The notes below the pieces were generated by a model. That model was not told the origin of the DNA. It did not search any database and was given only the letters and a program-made list of their open reading frames with translations. From Thermoleophilia bacterium (GTDB lineage Bacteria > Actinomycetota > Thermoleophilia > Gaiellales > SKUG01), in contig JAOPYV010000174.1 of assembly GCA_025964435.1 (NCBI GenBank), positions 1 to 40,453 on the forward strand: DNA of 40,453 nucleotides. Reading direction: 5' to 3'. Positions 8,224-15,608 of the stretch are shown here, one piece after another; position 1 is the stretch's first letter, and the number at the start of each line of letters is the position of its first letter. A program made the position numbers and the translations under genes.

Positions 8224-9900
8224 ATGCCCTTCGCTCCGACACGGCTGCTGCGCACGACGCCGATCCTGGTCGGCTCGGCCGTGCTCGCGCTGGCCGCGTG
8301 CGGCACCGGCAACTCGGGCACCGCGGCGTCGCGTACGGCAGCCTCCAGCGACGCGGCACCGACCGCACCGGTGGCCGACGCGCTGACCCTGCGTGATGCG
8401 TTCTCCGGCGGCCTGGCACCGACCAGCAGCGGCTGGTCCGATGCAGCGAAGCCGAGCGGCATGCGCTGGAGCGCCACGCGCACCGGCCGGCTCGGGGCCA
8501 CCTCCACGGACGATGGCGACACGGGCCTGCTCGTGATCGGGCGCCCGAAGTGGACCGATTCGAGCATGGCGATCGACCTGCGCGTGGAGCGGCGCGGCGA
8601 GGCGGGCGTCGTCGTGCGCCACTCCGCCAGCGGCGACTATCGACTGACGTGGGACGGCGCTGCCGGCAAGCTCGCACTGACGCGCTGGGGCGCCGACGGC
8701 CAACGCGAGCAGCTCGCGACCCACGACCTGGCGCTCGCGGCAGGCACCTGGCACCGGCTCGAGCTGCGCGCCGTCGGCAACCAGCTCGGCGGCTTCGTCG
8801 ATGGCGAGCTCGTCGTGTCGGCCACCGACGACGCGCATGGCTCCGGCGTTGCGGGCATCGCACTGCGCCAGGCCGCGGGAGCGACGACCTACCTCGACGA
8901 GGCCGAGGCGCGCGCGACGGTCGACTCGTTCACGATCGCCGTGCTGCCCGACACCCAGTACTACGCGAAGGGCGCCGCCAAGGGCAACCGCCCGGACACC
9001 TTCGGGAAGCAGACCGCCTGGCTCGCCGCCAACCGCGGCCGCGAGGACATCGCCTTCGTCCTGCACGCCGGTGACGTCGTCGACGGCATCTGCAGCACGA
9101 AGCAGTGGGCGATCGCCTCCCGAGCGATGCGCACCCTCGAGGGTCGGCTCGGCTATGCGATCACCCCGGGCAACCACGACATCCTCGACTACGACAGCTG
9201 CCCCGCACCGGGCGGCCTGCGCGGCAGCCGCGAGCGCGTCGACACCGCGGCCTTCCTGCGCACCTTCCCGGTGCAGCGACTGCGCGACGCATCGCCGACG
9301 ACCTGGGCCGGTGCCAGCCCGCCGAAGAGCTCCGGCACGAGCCTGCATCGCTTCGAGGCTGCAGGCGCACGGATGTCAGTCGTCACGCTGCCCTTCGGGC
9401 CGACCGCGAGCCAACTGACCTGGGCGGCGAGGGTGGCGAAGGCCGAATCCGCGAAGGGCCGAACCAGCGCCCTGCTGACCCACGACTTCCTCGACTCCGA
9501 TGGCCGCCTGCGCGGGACGCACGCCGACCACACGCAGCTGCCCGAGCTGCCCGGCCAGCTGCGCGGCGTCGAGATCTGGAATCGCCTCGTCGCACCGACC
9601 CGCGACCTGCGACTCGTCTTCAGCGGCCACATCTACCGCTGTGCGCTCCGGCCCGCCTCGCGCTGCGACGACGTCGGCGCCGTCGCCCGCCGCGTGACCG
9701 ACAACCGCCACGGCCAGCCGGTCGTGCAGCTGATGGCCGACTACCAGATCATGCCCTCCGGCGGCGGCGGATTCCTCCGCCTCGTGCGCATCTTCCCCAG
9801 CGAGGATCGCATCGAGGTCCGCACCTACTCGCCCAGCTCGCGGAGCTTCCTGCGCGACGCGTCGAACGCCTTCACGCTCCGCGACCTCGAGCTGCGCTGA
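8224..9900 (+). CDS. Lipoprotein metallophosphoesterase with LamG-like domain
   Basis: An exported protein of about 558 residues. A lipoprotein signal ends in LALAAC. A low-complexity linker of Ala, Ser and Thr follows. Next is a β-rich domain of ~170 residues with WHRLELRAVGNQLGGFVDGE, as in concanavalin/LamG-like sugar-binding modules. The C-terminal half is a calcineurin-like phosphoesterase: VLPDTQYYA, VLHAGDVVDG, TPGNHDILD, LLTHDFLD and FSGHIYRC supply the metal ligands. The probable action is hydrolysis of a phosphomonoester or diester at the cell surface, with the β domain holding a glycan. The substrate is unknown. The last GH motif reads GHIY rather than GHxH, a common family variant. 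The start at 8224 rests on the upstream GATGAT; 8212 is also possible. Confidence 0.88.
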   Translation: MPFAPTRLLRTTPILVGSAVLALAACGTGNSGTAASRTAASSDAAPTAPVADALTLRDAFSGGLAPTSSGWSDAAKPSGMRWSATRTGRLGATSTDDGDTGLLVIGRPKWTDSSMAIDLRVERRGEAGVVVRHSASGDYRLTWDGAAGKLALTRWGADGQREQLATHDLALAAGTWHRLELRAVGNQLGGFVDGELVVSATDDAHGSGVAGIALRQAAGATTYLDEAEARATVDSFTIAVLPDTQYYAKGAAKGNRPDTFGKQTAWLAANRGREDIAFVLHAGDVVDGICSTKQWAIASRAMRTLEGRLGYAITPGNHDILDYDSCPAPGGLRGSRERVDTAAFLRTFPVQRLRDASPTTWAGASPPKSSGTSLHRFEAAGARMSVVTLPFGPTASQLTWAARVAKAESAKGRTSALLTHDFLDSDGRLRGTHADHTQLPELPGQLRGVEIWNRLVAPTRDLRLVFSGHIYRCALRPASRCDDVGAVARRVTDNRHGQPVVQLMADYQIMPSGGGGFLRLVRIFPSEDRIEVRTYSPSSRSFLRDASNAFTLRDLELR

Positions 9901-9930
9901 GCGGCGCGTTCACCACGGGCGGCAGGCGGG

Positions 9931-9936
9931 GATGAT
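9931..9936 (+). promoter_or_regulatory. -10 hexamer of leaderless TIGR02587 gene
   Basis: GATGAT with exactly six bases to the ATG at 9943. No ribosome binding site is evident between them. Confidence 0.45.
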
Positions 9937-9942
9937 CACGGC

Positions 9943-10809
9943 ATGGGAACTGCCAAGGCCGCGGAACATGACGGGAGTTGGCGCACCGAGCTCAACGACC
10001 TGACGAAGGCGTTCGCTGGTGCGTTCCTGTTCGGCATCCCGCTGCTGTTCACCATGGAGATGTGGTGGATCGGCGAGCACCTGCACCGTGGCCGACTCTC
10101 GGCCTTCCTCGCACTCGGGCTGCTCGTCAACGCGGCGCTCGCCTACTTCTCCGGTTTCCGCCGGGAAGGCGGCATGCGCGAGGCCCTGGCCGAGGCCGTC
10201 GAAGCCCTGGCGATCGGCGCCGTCGCCGCCGTCGCGATGCTCTTCGCGCTCGGGCAGCTGTCGACCTCCGGCTCGCTCGAAGGGATGCTCGGCATGATCG
10301 CCGTGCAGGTCGTGCCGCTGAGCCTGGGCGCATCGGTCGCCAACCTCGTCTTCTCCGGGAATTCCGGGCGCTCCCTCGAGGAGGACACGCCCGGTGACGG
10401 CAGTGCGCAGGAGCTGCTCGACGACATGCTCGCGACCTTCGCCGGCGCCGTCTTCTTCGGATTCGCCATCGCACCCACCGAGGAGATCCCGATGATCGCC
10501 GTCGGCCTGCAGAGCCCGGGCGCCCTCGCCGCAGCGATCGCCCTGACGCTGCTGGTCAGCTACCTGATCGTCTTCGCCAGCGGCTTTGATCCGAGCCATC
10601 GCGCAAGCCGCGAGGCCGGGGGCTACTTCCAGCACCCGCTCAGCGAGACGGTGGCCGCGTACGTGGTCGCGATGTTCGCGTCCGGGCTGCTGCTGGCCAG
10701 CTTCGGTCAGCTCGACTTCGCAGATCCACCGATGTGGAACCTCACCAAGGTCGTCGTCCTGGCGATCCCCGCAACCGTCGGCGGCGCTGCCGGCAGGGTC
10801 GTCGTATGA
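9943..10809 (+). CDS. TIGR02587 family integral membrane protein
   Basis: A 288-residue protein with about seven hydrophobic helices. Landmarks are AFAGAFLFGIPLLFTMEMWW near the start, AYFSGFRREGG, and the conserved centre ATFAGAVFFGFAIAPTEEIPM, whose repeated AFAGAxxFGxxxxxTxE pattern suggests an internal duplication. This matches TIGR02587, a family of unknown function normally encoded next to a TIGR02588 protein. That is exactly what follows here, with an ATGA overlap. The acidic residues inside helix motifs (TMEMWW and PTEEIPM) could be functional in ion or proton movement, but this is only inference. Confidence 0.88.
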   Translation: MGTAKAAEHDGSWRTELNDLTKAFAGAFLFGIPLLFTMEMWWIGEHLHRGRLSAFLALGLLVNAALAYFSGFRREGGMREALAEAVEALAIGAVAAVAMLFALGQLSTSGSLEGMLGMIAVQVVPLSLGASVANLVFSGNSGRSLEEDTPGDGSAQELLDDMLATFAGAVFFGFAIAPTEEIPMIAVGLQSPGALAAAIALTLLVSYLIVFASGFDPSHRASREAGGYFQHPLSETVAAYVVAMFASGLLLASFGQLDFADPPMWNLTKVVVLAIPATVGGAAGRVVV

Positions 10810-11231
10810 ACATCCCCGACAAGCTCCCGTTCGCGAAGAAGAAGACCGGGCGCGAACGCCCCGAACGCGTGACGCTCATCGTCTCGATCGTCCTCCTCAT
10901 CGTGCTGTTCGGCGGCCTCGCGGCGTTGCATCTCACCCGCGACACGCCCAAGCCACCGGAGATCGAGGTCGTGCCCGACTTCGACAAGGCGAGCCAGCGC
11001 GGCGACGCGTGGTACCTGCCGGTCGAGGTCACCAACGTCGGTGACGAGCCGACCGACACGGTACGCGTCGCCCTCGAGCGGCCGGACGAGGATGGCGGCG
11101 AGCCCGAGGTCGCGGAGCTCGACTTCACCTTCGTCGCCGGCGGCGAGTCGGTCGCGGGCGTGGCCGTCTTCGACGAACGACCGACGGCGTCGACCGTCAC
11201 GATCGACGCGATCAGCTACTCGGAGCCCTGA
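10806..11231 (+). CDS. TIGR02588 family membrane-anchored protein
   Basis: A 141-residue protein with a basic cytosolic start (KLPFAKKKTGRERPERV), one membrane helix (LIVSIVLLIVLFGGLAAL) and an outer domain of ~95 residues with a β-sandwich look (WYLPVEVTNVGDEPTDTVRVAL). The pairing with the TIGR02587 gene, with overlapping stop and start, is the diagnostic feature of this family. Function is unknown; the outer domain may bind a ligand or cover the partner channel. The end overlaps the 3' end of the opposite-strand YkvA-like gene by 16 bases. The longer upstream frame is rejected because the ATGA start is translationally coupled. Confidence 0.87.
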   Translation: MNIPDKLPFAKKKTGRERPERVTLIVSIVLLIVLFGGLAALHLTRDTPKPPEIEVVPDFDKASQRGDAWYLPVEVTNVGDEPTDTVRVALERPDEDGGEPEVAELDFTFVAGGESVAGVAVFDERPTASTVTIDAISYSEP

Positions 11232-11701
11232 ACCGTGGCGTCGACGGTCGGGAGGCGCCCGCCCAGGCGCAGCAGCGCGTCATAGGAGTCGTCGGCGCCG
11301 TGCCAGTTGGCACGCAGCGACTCCTCCGGGATGTTGCGCAGCGCCCAGCGGATCGCCAGCAGGATGAGCGCGACGTCGTCGAGCGCACCGATCACCGGCA
11401 GGAAGTCGGGGATGACATCGATCGGGCTGACCGTCAGCACAGCGACGCTCAGCAGCGCCGCGCGATAGCGCAGCGGCACCGATCCATCGCGCACGACGCC
11501 GTACAGCAGGCGCGGCACGTGCGGCAGCGACCGCATGAGGTCGGCCGCGAACGGCGCCGTGCCGCCCGCAGCGGCTGGACCGCCGCCGAGCGCGCGCAGC
11601 GAATCACGCACGCCCTCGGCGCCTCCCAGCACACGGACGATCGGCACGCGGCCGACCACCCGATCGATGACGCCGGCCCTGCGACCCATCACCCCCGTCA
11701 C
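11216..11701 (-). CDS. YkvA family (DUF1232) protein
   Basis: A 161-residue protein carrying the DUF1232 signature SPIDVIPDFLPVIGALDDVAL in its centre, flanked by hydrophobic stretches that probably sit in or on the membrane. The family function is unknown. The start is GTG at 11701, with GGAGG five bases upstream. The GTG overlaps the stop of the preceding acidic-protein gene as GTGA, so both are made from one transcript with coupled translation. The N-terminal ~60 residues are glycine- and alanine-rich and lack the signature. Its 3' end overlaps the convergent TIGR02588 gene by 16 bases. Confidence 0.85.
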   Translation of the reverse strand: MTGVMGRRAGVIDRVVGRVPIVRVLGGAEGVRDSLRALGGGPAAAGGTAPFAADLMRSLPHVPRLLYGVVRDGSVPLRYRAALLSVAVLTVSPIDVIPDFLPVIGALDDVALILLAIRWALRNIPEESLRANWHGADDSYDALLRLGGRLPTVDATVQGSE

Positions 11702-12117
11702 TGATCCTCCAGCGCGTGGCGACCTTCGCCCTCGAAGGTGCGTTCGTCGCCCTGGAGCTCGACGCCCGCATCCTCCGGTGGAGGAGCGTTCGTCTCGCCG
11801 TGCGACGTCGCGGTCTCGCTCGGGTCGGTGCCCGCGCCGGGATTGGTCATGCCAGCGCCGTCGGCCTCGGCGTTGCCCGACGTGCCGGGCAGTCCCTGCC
11901 CGGCGGTGATCACCGAGCGTCCGTCATCATGCGCGTCATCGCCCATGTCAGCCTGCTCGACGATCGGCACGCCCGTGCCGGCCTCGAGCAGCTGCTCCTG
12001 CGCGATGAGCCCCTGTTCGAGCTCGACCTCGGCCTGGTGGCGCTCGCGCGCCGCCTGCTCACCGTCGCGCAGTGCGTTGACGGCGAAGTCGAGGTCCTGT
12101 GTCGTCTGGTCTCCCAT
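11698..12117 (-). CDS. Acidic low-complexity hypothetical protein
   Basis: A 139-residue, strongly acidic and probably mostly disordered protein. The first ~45 residues form a helix rich in Glu and Gln (RERHQAEVELEQGLIAQEQL). The rest is Gly, Asp, Thr and Pro rich (GAGTDPSETATSHGETNAPP). I do not recognise a family. The start is well supported by GGAGGG eight bases before the ATG. It is the first gene of a two-gene unit with the YkvA-like gene (GTGA overlap). A role as a soluble or adaptor partner of that protein is a guess. Confidence 0.7.
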   Translation of the reverse strand: MGDQTTQDLDFAVNALRDGEQAARERHQAEVELEQGLIAQEQLLEAGTGVPIVEQADMGDDAHDDGRSVITAGQGLPGTSGNAEADGAGMTNPGAGTDPSETATSHGETNAPPPEDAGVELQGDERTFEGEGRHALEDQ

Positions 12118-12174
12118 GGGAACCCTCCATCAAGTCGATGGATATCGGATCCCCGTCCTGCCAGCTGCTACACG

Positions 12175-12642
12175 TCAGGGACGGATGGCGCGCACGAAGG
12201 CGCCACCGCCGGGTACCGGCGCGAGCTGCACGCGGCGGCCGCGGCCGGGGGCATGGACGTAGCGGTTGCGGCCCACGTAGATGCCGACGTGCCCGAGGCT
12301 GCGATCGTGCGTGAACACGAGGTCGCCCGGCTTGAGGCCCTTGCGGGAGATGCGGGCGCCGAGGCGAGCCAGCTGGTAGGTGGTGCGTGCCTGGAGTGGG
12401 CGCTTCGCGGATCGATAGGCGTATGCGACGAGCCCGGAGCAGTCGAAGGTCGACGGCCCGGATGCGCCCCAGCTGTACCAGCTGCCGACCTTGGTGGCGG
12501 CAACCTTGGCTGCGAGCGCTCGCTGCTTCGGCGTGGTGACGACGGGCGCCGCCTCGGCCTTGTTGGTTGTGATGACGCTCATTGCGATTGCGCCTGCAAT
12601 TGCGGCGAGCCTGGTTCCTGGGGTAGTTCTGAGAGTTCCCAT
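12175..12642 (-). CDS. Secreted NlpC/P60 cell-wall hydrolase
   Basis: A 155-residue exported cysteine peptidase. The signal peptide runs to about residue 32 (LAAIAGAIAMSV, cleavage after AEA). The NlpC/P60 domain fills the rest: YSWGASGPSTFDCSGLVAYAY has the catalytic Cys68, GHVGIYVG has His118, and RYVHAPGRG has the third polar residue His130. Such enzymes cut D-Glu to diamino acid bonds in peptidoglycan peptides. There is no separate wall-binding domain, so it is a minimal form. The frame extends to TTG at 12666, but the ATG gives a normal signal peptide. It diverges from the secreted protein gene at 12817. Confidence 0.9.
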   Translation of the reverse strand: MGTLRTTPGTRLAAIAGAIAMSVITTNKAEAAPVVTTPKQRALAAKVAATKVGSWYSWGASGPSTFDCSGLVAYAYRSAKRPLQARTTYQLARLGARISRKGLKPGDLVFTHDRSLGHVGIYVGRNRYVHAPGRGRRVQLAPVPGGGAFVRAIRP

Positions 12643-12728
12643 GAGTGCCCCAGAGCGGCATCCCAATGGGAACCTAAAGCGTCACGACGATGCTGGAATC
12701 ATCCTGCAACACGAACAGATTGCAATAA

Positions 12729-12748
12729 GGGTGAGTATTCGCTCACCC
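12729..12748. promoter_or_regulatory. Palindrome in AT-richer divergent promoter region
   Basis: GGGTGAG (12729-12735) and CTCACCC (12742-12748) are perfect complements around TATTCG. The 174-base gap between the NlpC/P60 gene (-) and the secreted protein gene (+) is clearly richer in A and T than its surroundings. The palindrome may be an operator for either gene; no regulator can be named. Confidence 0.4.
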
Positions 12749-12816
12749 AATGCCGGATTCCACGCTAACCTTTCCGGAGTCACCTGCACCAATGCAAACA
12801 AATTGGAGTCCATTCC

Positions 12817-13503
12817 ATGAAGCTGCGTCACCTCACGCTCATTGCAAGCATCGCCGCATTGTTCGCCCTGCCCGCCGCCGCACAGGCCGGCACCGCACCC
12901 GTCCTCAATGCCCCGACGCCCTACTCGCTCCAGCAGAGCTGGCCGCTCTTCACGTGGGCCACGGGTCCCGCCGGCGAGTACGTCTCGAGCATCTCCGTGA
13001 GCCGCAAAGGCGCCACAGATGCAGACGGCGATCTCGCAACGACGACCGGCGGAAGCTTCCTCTATCCGCTCAAGGGCCTCGCCACCACGAAGACGACTGG
13101 CAAGCTCTACTCCGGCCAGTACTTCTACAACGCAGAGTGGGTCCTCGACGAGCCGTACGAGCGTGGCTACACGCCGGTGCAGTCGTTCGTCATCCCGACC
13201 TACCTGACCAAGCTTGCCGGCACGATCACCCAGTACAGCTCGATCACCGCGCTCAGCGTGGATGGCAGCTACATCACGAATGCCGAGAAGGCGGTCGTGA
13301 CGTGCCGGATCTACAGCGGCAAGCGCGCGATCGCGAAGCAGGTCAAGTTCAACACGTACGCAAGCCTGACCAGCAAGAACCGCTTCTACTGCAGCGACAT
13401 GAAGGTGTCGGAGCGGCTCGACGGCAAGCGCCTGCGGCTCAACGTCATCGTCAAGGCCGGCGGCAGGACCAGCGTCGCGAACAAGTTCTTCATCGCCAAG
13501 TAA
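12817..13503 (+). CDS. Secreted protein of unknown function
   Basis: A 228-residue exported protein. A classical signal peptide (MKLRHLTLIASIAALFALP) is cut after AQA. The mature part is β-rich with many Tyr, Ser and Thr residues (WPLFTWATGPAGEYVSSISV, QSWPLF, GQYFYNAEWVLDE), a pattern reminiscent of fibronectin-like or Ig-like sandwiches, but no named family is clear. Two cysteines (TCRIYSG and FYCSDM) in the C-terminal half may form a disulphide. GGAG sits nine bases before the ATG. Serine and alanine codons are a little less biased than in neighbours. The transcript ends at a strong hairpin at 13535. A role in the cell surface or extracellular matrix is inferred only. Confidence 0.8.
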   Translation: MKLRHLTLIASIAALFALPAAAQAGTAPVLNAPTPYSLQQSWPLFTWATGPAGEYVSSISVSRKGATDADGDLATTTGGSFLYPLKGLATTKTTGKLYSGQYFYNAEWVLDEPYERGYTPVQSFVIPTYLTKLAGTITQYSSITALSVDGSYITNAEKAVVTCRIYSGKRAIAKQVKFNTYASLTSKNRFYCSDMKVSERLDGKRLRLNVIVKAGGRTSVANKFFIAK

Positions 13504-13534
13504 GGCCCAGGCCGCACACGCGATCGTTCGATCA

Positions 13535-13573
13535 CGAGGGGGGATGCAGGACTTCGGTCCGCATCCCCCCTCG
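13535..13573 (+). terminator. Strong hairpin terminator with UUCG tetraloop
   Basis: CGAGGGGGGATGC (13535-13547) pairs perfectly with 13561-13573. After one bulged A the stem continues GGAC-TTCG-GTCC, giving a stable UUCG tetraloop. It follows the secreted protein gene by 31 bases and lies just before the -10 hexamer of the next gene. Confidence 0.85.
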
Positions 13574-13582
13574 CGTCTTCGG

Positions 13583-13588
13583 TATCGT
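13583..13588 (+). promoter_or_regulatory. -10 hexamer of leaderless gene at 13595
   Basis: TATCGT, exactly six bases before the ATG at 13595. It fixes the start and excludes the 17-codon upstream extension, which would run through the terminator hairpin. Confidence 0.55.
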
Positions 13589-13594
13589 CTGGCA

Positions 13595-14011
13595 ATGACC
13601 GAGTCGCCCGAGCCACAGATCCACCGCTTCGACGACGCGGAGTCCGCCACGGCGTTCGCCGCCGAGCACCACCGTCGCGACCGCGAGCGCACCGAGGTCG
13701 GCCTGCACGTCGTCGTGCTCGTGGTCGCGGGCGAGACCACGGCCTACGCACGCGTGCAGGACCCCGAATCGGTCGGCCACCTGACCGGCCGCTGGCTGCG
13801 CGTGCAGCGTCGCGGCGTCAGCCCCGCCGCATGGAGCGAGCTGCACCACCCACGCGCCGAGGCGCCCGTCGGCCCATGGAAGGCCGACCACGAGCTCGCG
13901 CTCGACCGCCTGCTGATCGAGCACGGCAAGCGCGCGTGGCACATGCTCGGCGAGCCGCCGTACGTCGTCGAGTTCCCGACCCTGCCAACCAGCTCGTTCG
14001 ACCTCGTCTGA
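13595..14011 (+). CDS. Hypothetical protein
   Basis: A 138-residue soluble protein that I do not recognise. Its first half contains a histidine- and arginine-rich helix (AFAAEHHRRDRERTE) followed by a β strand (VGLHVVVLVVAGE). The second half has WSELHHPRAEAPVGPW and a helix HELALDRLLIEHGKRAW. No signal or membrane segment is seen. The next gene starts one base after its stop, so the two are cotranscribed. Start choice rests on the TATCGT hexamer six bases upstream. Confidence 0.75.
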   Translation: MTESPEPQIHRFDDAESATAFAAEHHRRDRERTEVGLHVVVLVVAGETTAYARVQDPESVGHLTGRWLRVQRRGVSPAAWSELHHPRAEAPVGPWKADHELALDRLLIEHGKRAWHMLGEPPYVVEFPTLPTSSFDLV

Positions 14012-14012
14012 C

Positions 14013-14423
14013 ATGGCGTTCGATCGGATCCGAGCCGAGCTGGACCTGCTGCGTGACGACGAGCCGGGTCGCCGCTTCGAGTCGGGCTTCGACCGCACGC
14101 ACGTGCGCAACCAGGCGCTGCGGCTGACGCTCGTCACGGTCGGGGTCCTGTTCATGGCGACCGCCATGGCGACGTTCTGGCTCCCCGGGCCGAACTTCGT
14201 GCTCGTGCTCGCCGGGCTCGCCCTCGTCGGCGGGCAGTCCCGCTTCGTCGCCCGCGCCCTGGACCGCGTCGAGGTGGCCGCGCGACGCTGGCATCGCGAC
14301 GTGTGGGAACCGTACGAGCGCAAGAGCGCCGTGCTGACCGTGTTCGGGCTGGTGCTGGCGATCCTCGTGGCGCTCATCGCGTGGTACGCCTGGCAGCGCG
14401 GCTGGATCCCCTTCCTCGACTAG
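14013..14423 (+). CDS. PGPGW/TIGR02611-like small membrane protein
   Basis: A 136-residue protein with a charged N-terminal helix, a central pair of membrane segments around ATFWLPGPNFVLVLAGLALVGG and a third near the C-terminus (VFGLVLAILVALIAWYAW). The LPGPN turn between helices followed by a glycine-rich helix resembles the PGPGW/TIGR02611 small membrane proteins of actinobacteria, whose function is unknown. It begins one base after the preceding stop, so it depends on the same transcript. Family placement is from motif memory and is moderately sure. Confidence 0.72.
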   Translation: MAFDRIRAELDLLRDDEPGRRFESGFDRTHVRNQALRLTLVTVGVLFMATAMATFWLPGPNFVLVLAGLALVGGQSRFVARALDRVEVAARRWHRDVWEPYERKSAVLTVFGLVLAILVALIAWYAWQRGWIPFLD

Positions 14424-14432
14424 GTGATCGAC

Positions 14433-14438
14433 TAGGAT
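14433..14438 (+). promoter_or_regulatory. -10 hexamer of leaderless YqhA-like gene
   Basis: TAGGAT, six bases before the ATG at 14445, between closely spaced same-strand genes. The identical hexamer and spacing occur before the gene starting at 3356. It suggests an independent transcript despite the 21-base gap. Confidence 0.55.
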
Positions 14439-14444
14439 TGCCCG

Positions 14445-15002
14445 ATGGAATCCACGCGCGCCGCCTTTCCCACGTTCATCGGCAAGACGATCTTCTTCAG
14501 CCGCTGGCTCCAGGCGCCGCTCTACCTCGGCCTGATCATTGCCCAGCTCGTCTACGTCGTGCAGTTCATGCGCGAGCTCGTGACGCTTGTCAGTGACGTC
14601 GCGAGCGACCTGCTGCACGGCACCCACCACATGGCCGAGGCCGACATCATGCTCGTCGTGCTCGGGCTCGTCGACGTGGTGATGGTCGCGAACCTGCTCA
14701 TCATGGTGATCGTCGGCGGCTACGAGACGTTCGTCTCGCGCATCGACCTGGACCGGCACCCCGACCAGCCCGAGTGGCTCTCCCACGTCAACGCGAACGT
14801 GCTCAAGGTGAAGCTCGCGATGTCGATCGTCGGCATCTCGTCGATCCACCTGCTCAAGACCTTCATCGACGCAGGCCAGTACACGGAGAAGGAGCTGCTC
14901 TGGCAGACCATCATCCACCTGACCTTCGTCGTCTCGGCCATCGCACTCGCCTGGATCGATCGCCTGATGATCCGCCCCGGTCACGACGTTCCAGCGGTCT
15001 AG
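14445..15002 (+). CDS. YqhA/UPF0114 family membrane protein
   Basis: A 185-residue membrane protein with four hydrophobic helices. Conserved blocks are FFSRWLQAPLYLGLI near the start, ADIMLVVLGLVDVVMVANLLIM, the polar loop GGYETFVSRID, and KLAMSIVGISSIHLLKTFID. These are diagnostic of the UPF0114 (YqhA, TIGR00645) family, widespread but of unknown function. Length is normal. Its stop codon lies inside the left arm of a 217-base inverted-repeat element. Confidence 0.9.
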   Translation: MESTRAAFPTFIGKTIFFSRWLQAPLYLGLIIAQLVYVVQFMRELVTLVSDVASDLLHGTHHMAEADIMLVVLGLVDVVMVANLLIMVIVGGYETFVSRIDLDRHPDQPEWLSHVNANVLKVKLAMSIVGISSIHLLKTFIDAGQYTEKELLWQTIIHLTFVVSAIALAWIDRLMIRPGHDVPAV

Positions 15003-15215
15003 AGGTTGTGGCCACTACGTCGGTGGATGCTGGCCGAGTGTGAATGTGGGGCTGGCAAGGAGCAGGTCGTCGTTCGTAGCCGTAGCTACGGGCGACGGCG
15101 TGCGACGCAGTCCAGCGTCGCATGCACGCCGGAGCGATCGCGACATGCCGAGCGGCGCAGCCGCGACGCATGGCGCAGCGTCCAGCGCCGCCGAGGTAGT
15201 GGCCACAGCCTCTAG
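14999..15215. repeat. 217-base intergenic inverted-repeat element
   Basis: Arms of 20 bases (14999-15018 and 15196-15215) match in 19 of 20 positions as reverse complements, with further imperfect pairing inward (GTCGGTGG against CCGCCGAG). The inside holds its own hairpins, for instance GCGACGC-AGTCCA-GCGTCGC near 15105-15125, and several repeats of AGCGTCCAGCG or GCGACGCA. No open frame with good codon use is present. It lies between convergent genes and could act as a two-way terminator, a structured RNA or a small non-autonomous mobile repeat. Confidence 0.6.
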
Positions 15216-15224
15216 CGACTCGAG

Positions 15225-15608
15225 CTACTCCGCGGGCGGTGTCCAGTCCGACTTGGGTAGCAGCGGGCGACGCGCGGCGAGCACGCCGTTGGCGACGTCG
15301 AGCGCGCGCGCGGCGAGCTCCTCGTCATTGGCTGCTCCGAGGATGTCGAGGTTGGCGAGCGTCTCGTCGAGCCACTCCTCCTTGTCCTCGCCGACGAGCT
15401 TGCAGAAGCGTGCGACGCCGTTGCTGACGTCGACGCTGAAGCCCATGTCGGGGTCGGAGCCGAAGAGCAGCTCGCAGTCGATGTTCGACCCGTCGGTCTC
15501 CATGCCGATGTCGACGAGCCCCCACGAGAGGGCGCGCTGCTGGAGCAGGTCATAGAGGGCGTCGGCGAAGGCGTCGACGCGGTCGTCGAGCGAGGGAGGC
15601 TTAGGCAT
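15225..15608 (-). CDS. Hypothetical protein
   Basis: A 127-residue soluble acidic protein of unknown function. It has a helical start (LDDRVDAFADALYDLLQQ), a β section (GLVDIGMETDGSNIDCELLFG) and a helical end. No signal or metal motif is visible. It overlaps the 3' end of the GNAT gene by eight bases (the ATG lies before the GNAT stop), so it is the third gene of a lipoprotein-GNAT-unknown unit. The shape (helix, β sheet, helix) might suggest a small chaperone-like or YbjN-like fold, but I see no firm match. Confidence 0.72.
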   Translation of the reverse strand: MPKPPSLDDRVDAFADALYDLLQQRALSWGLVDIGMETDGSNIDCELLFGSDPDMGFSVDVSNGVARFCKLVGEDKEEWLDETLANLDILGAANDEELAARALDVANGVLAARRPLLPKSDWTPPAE

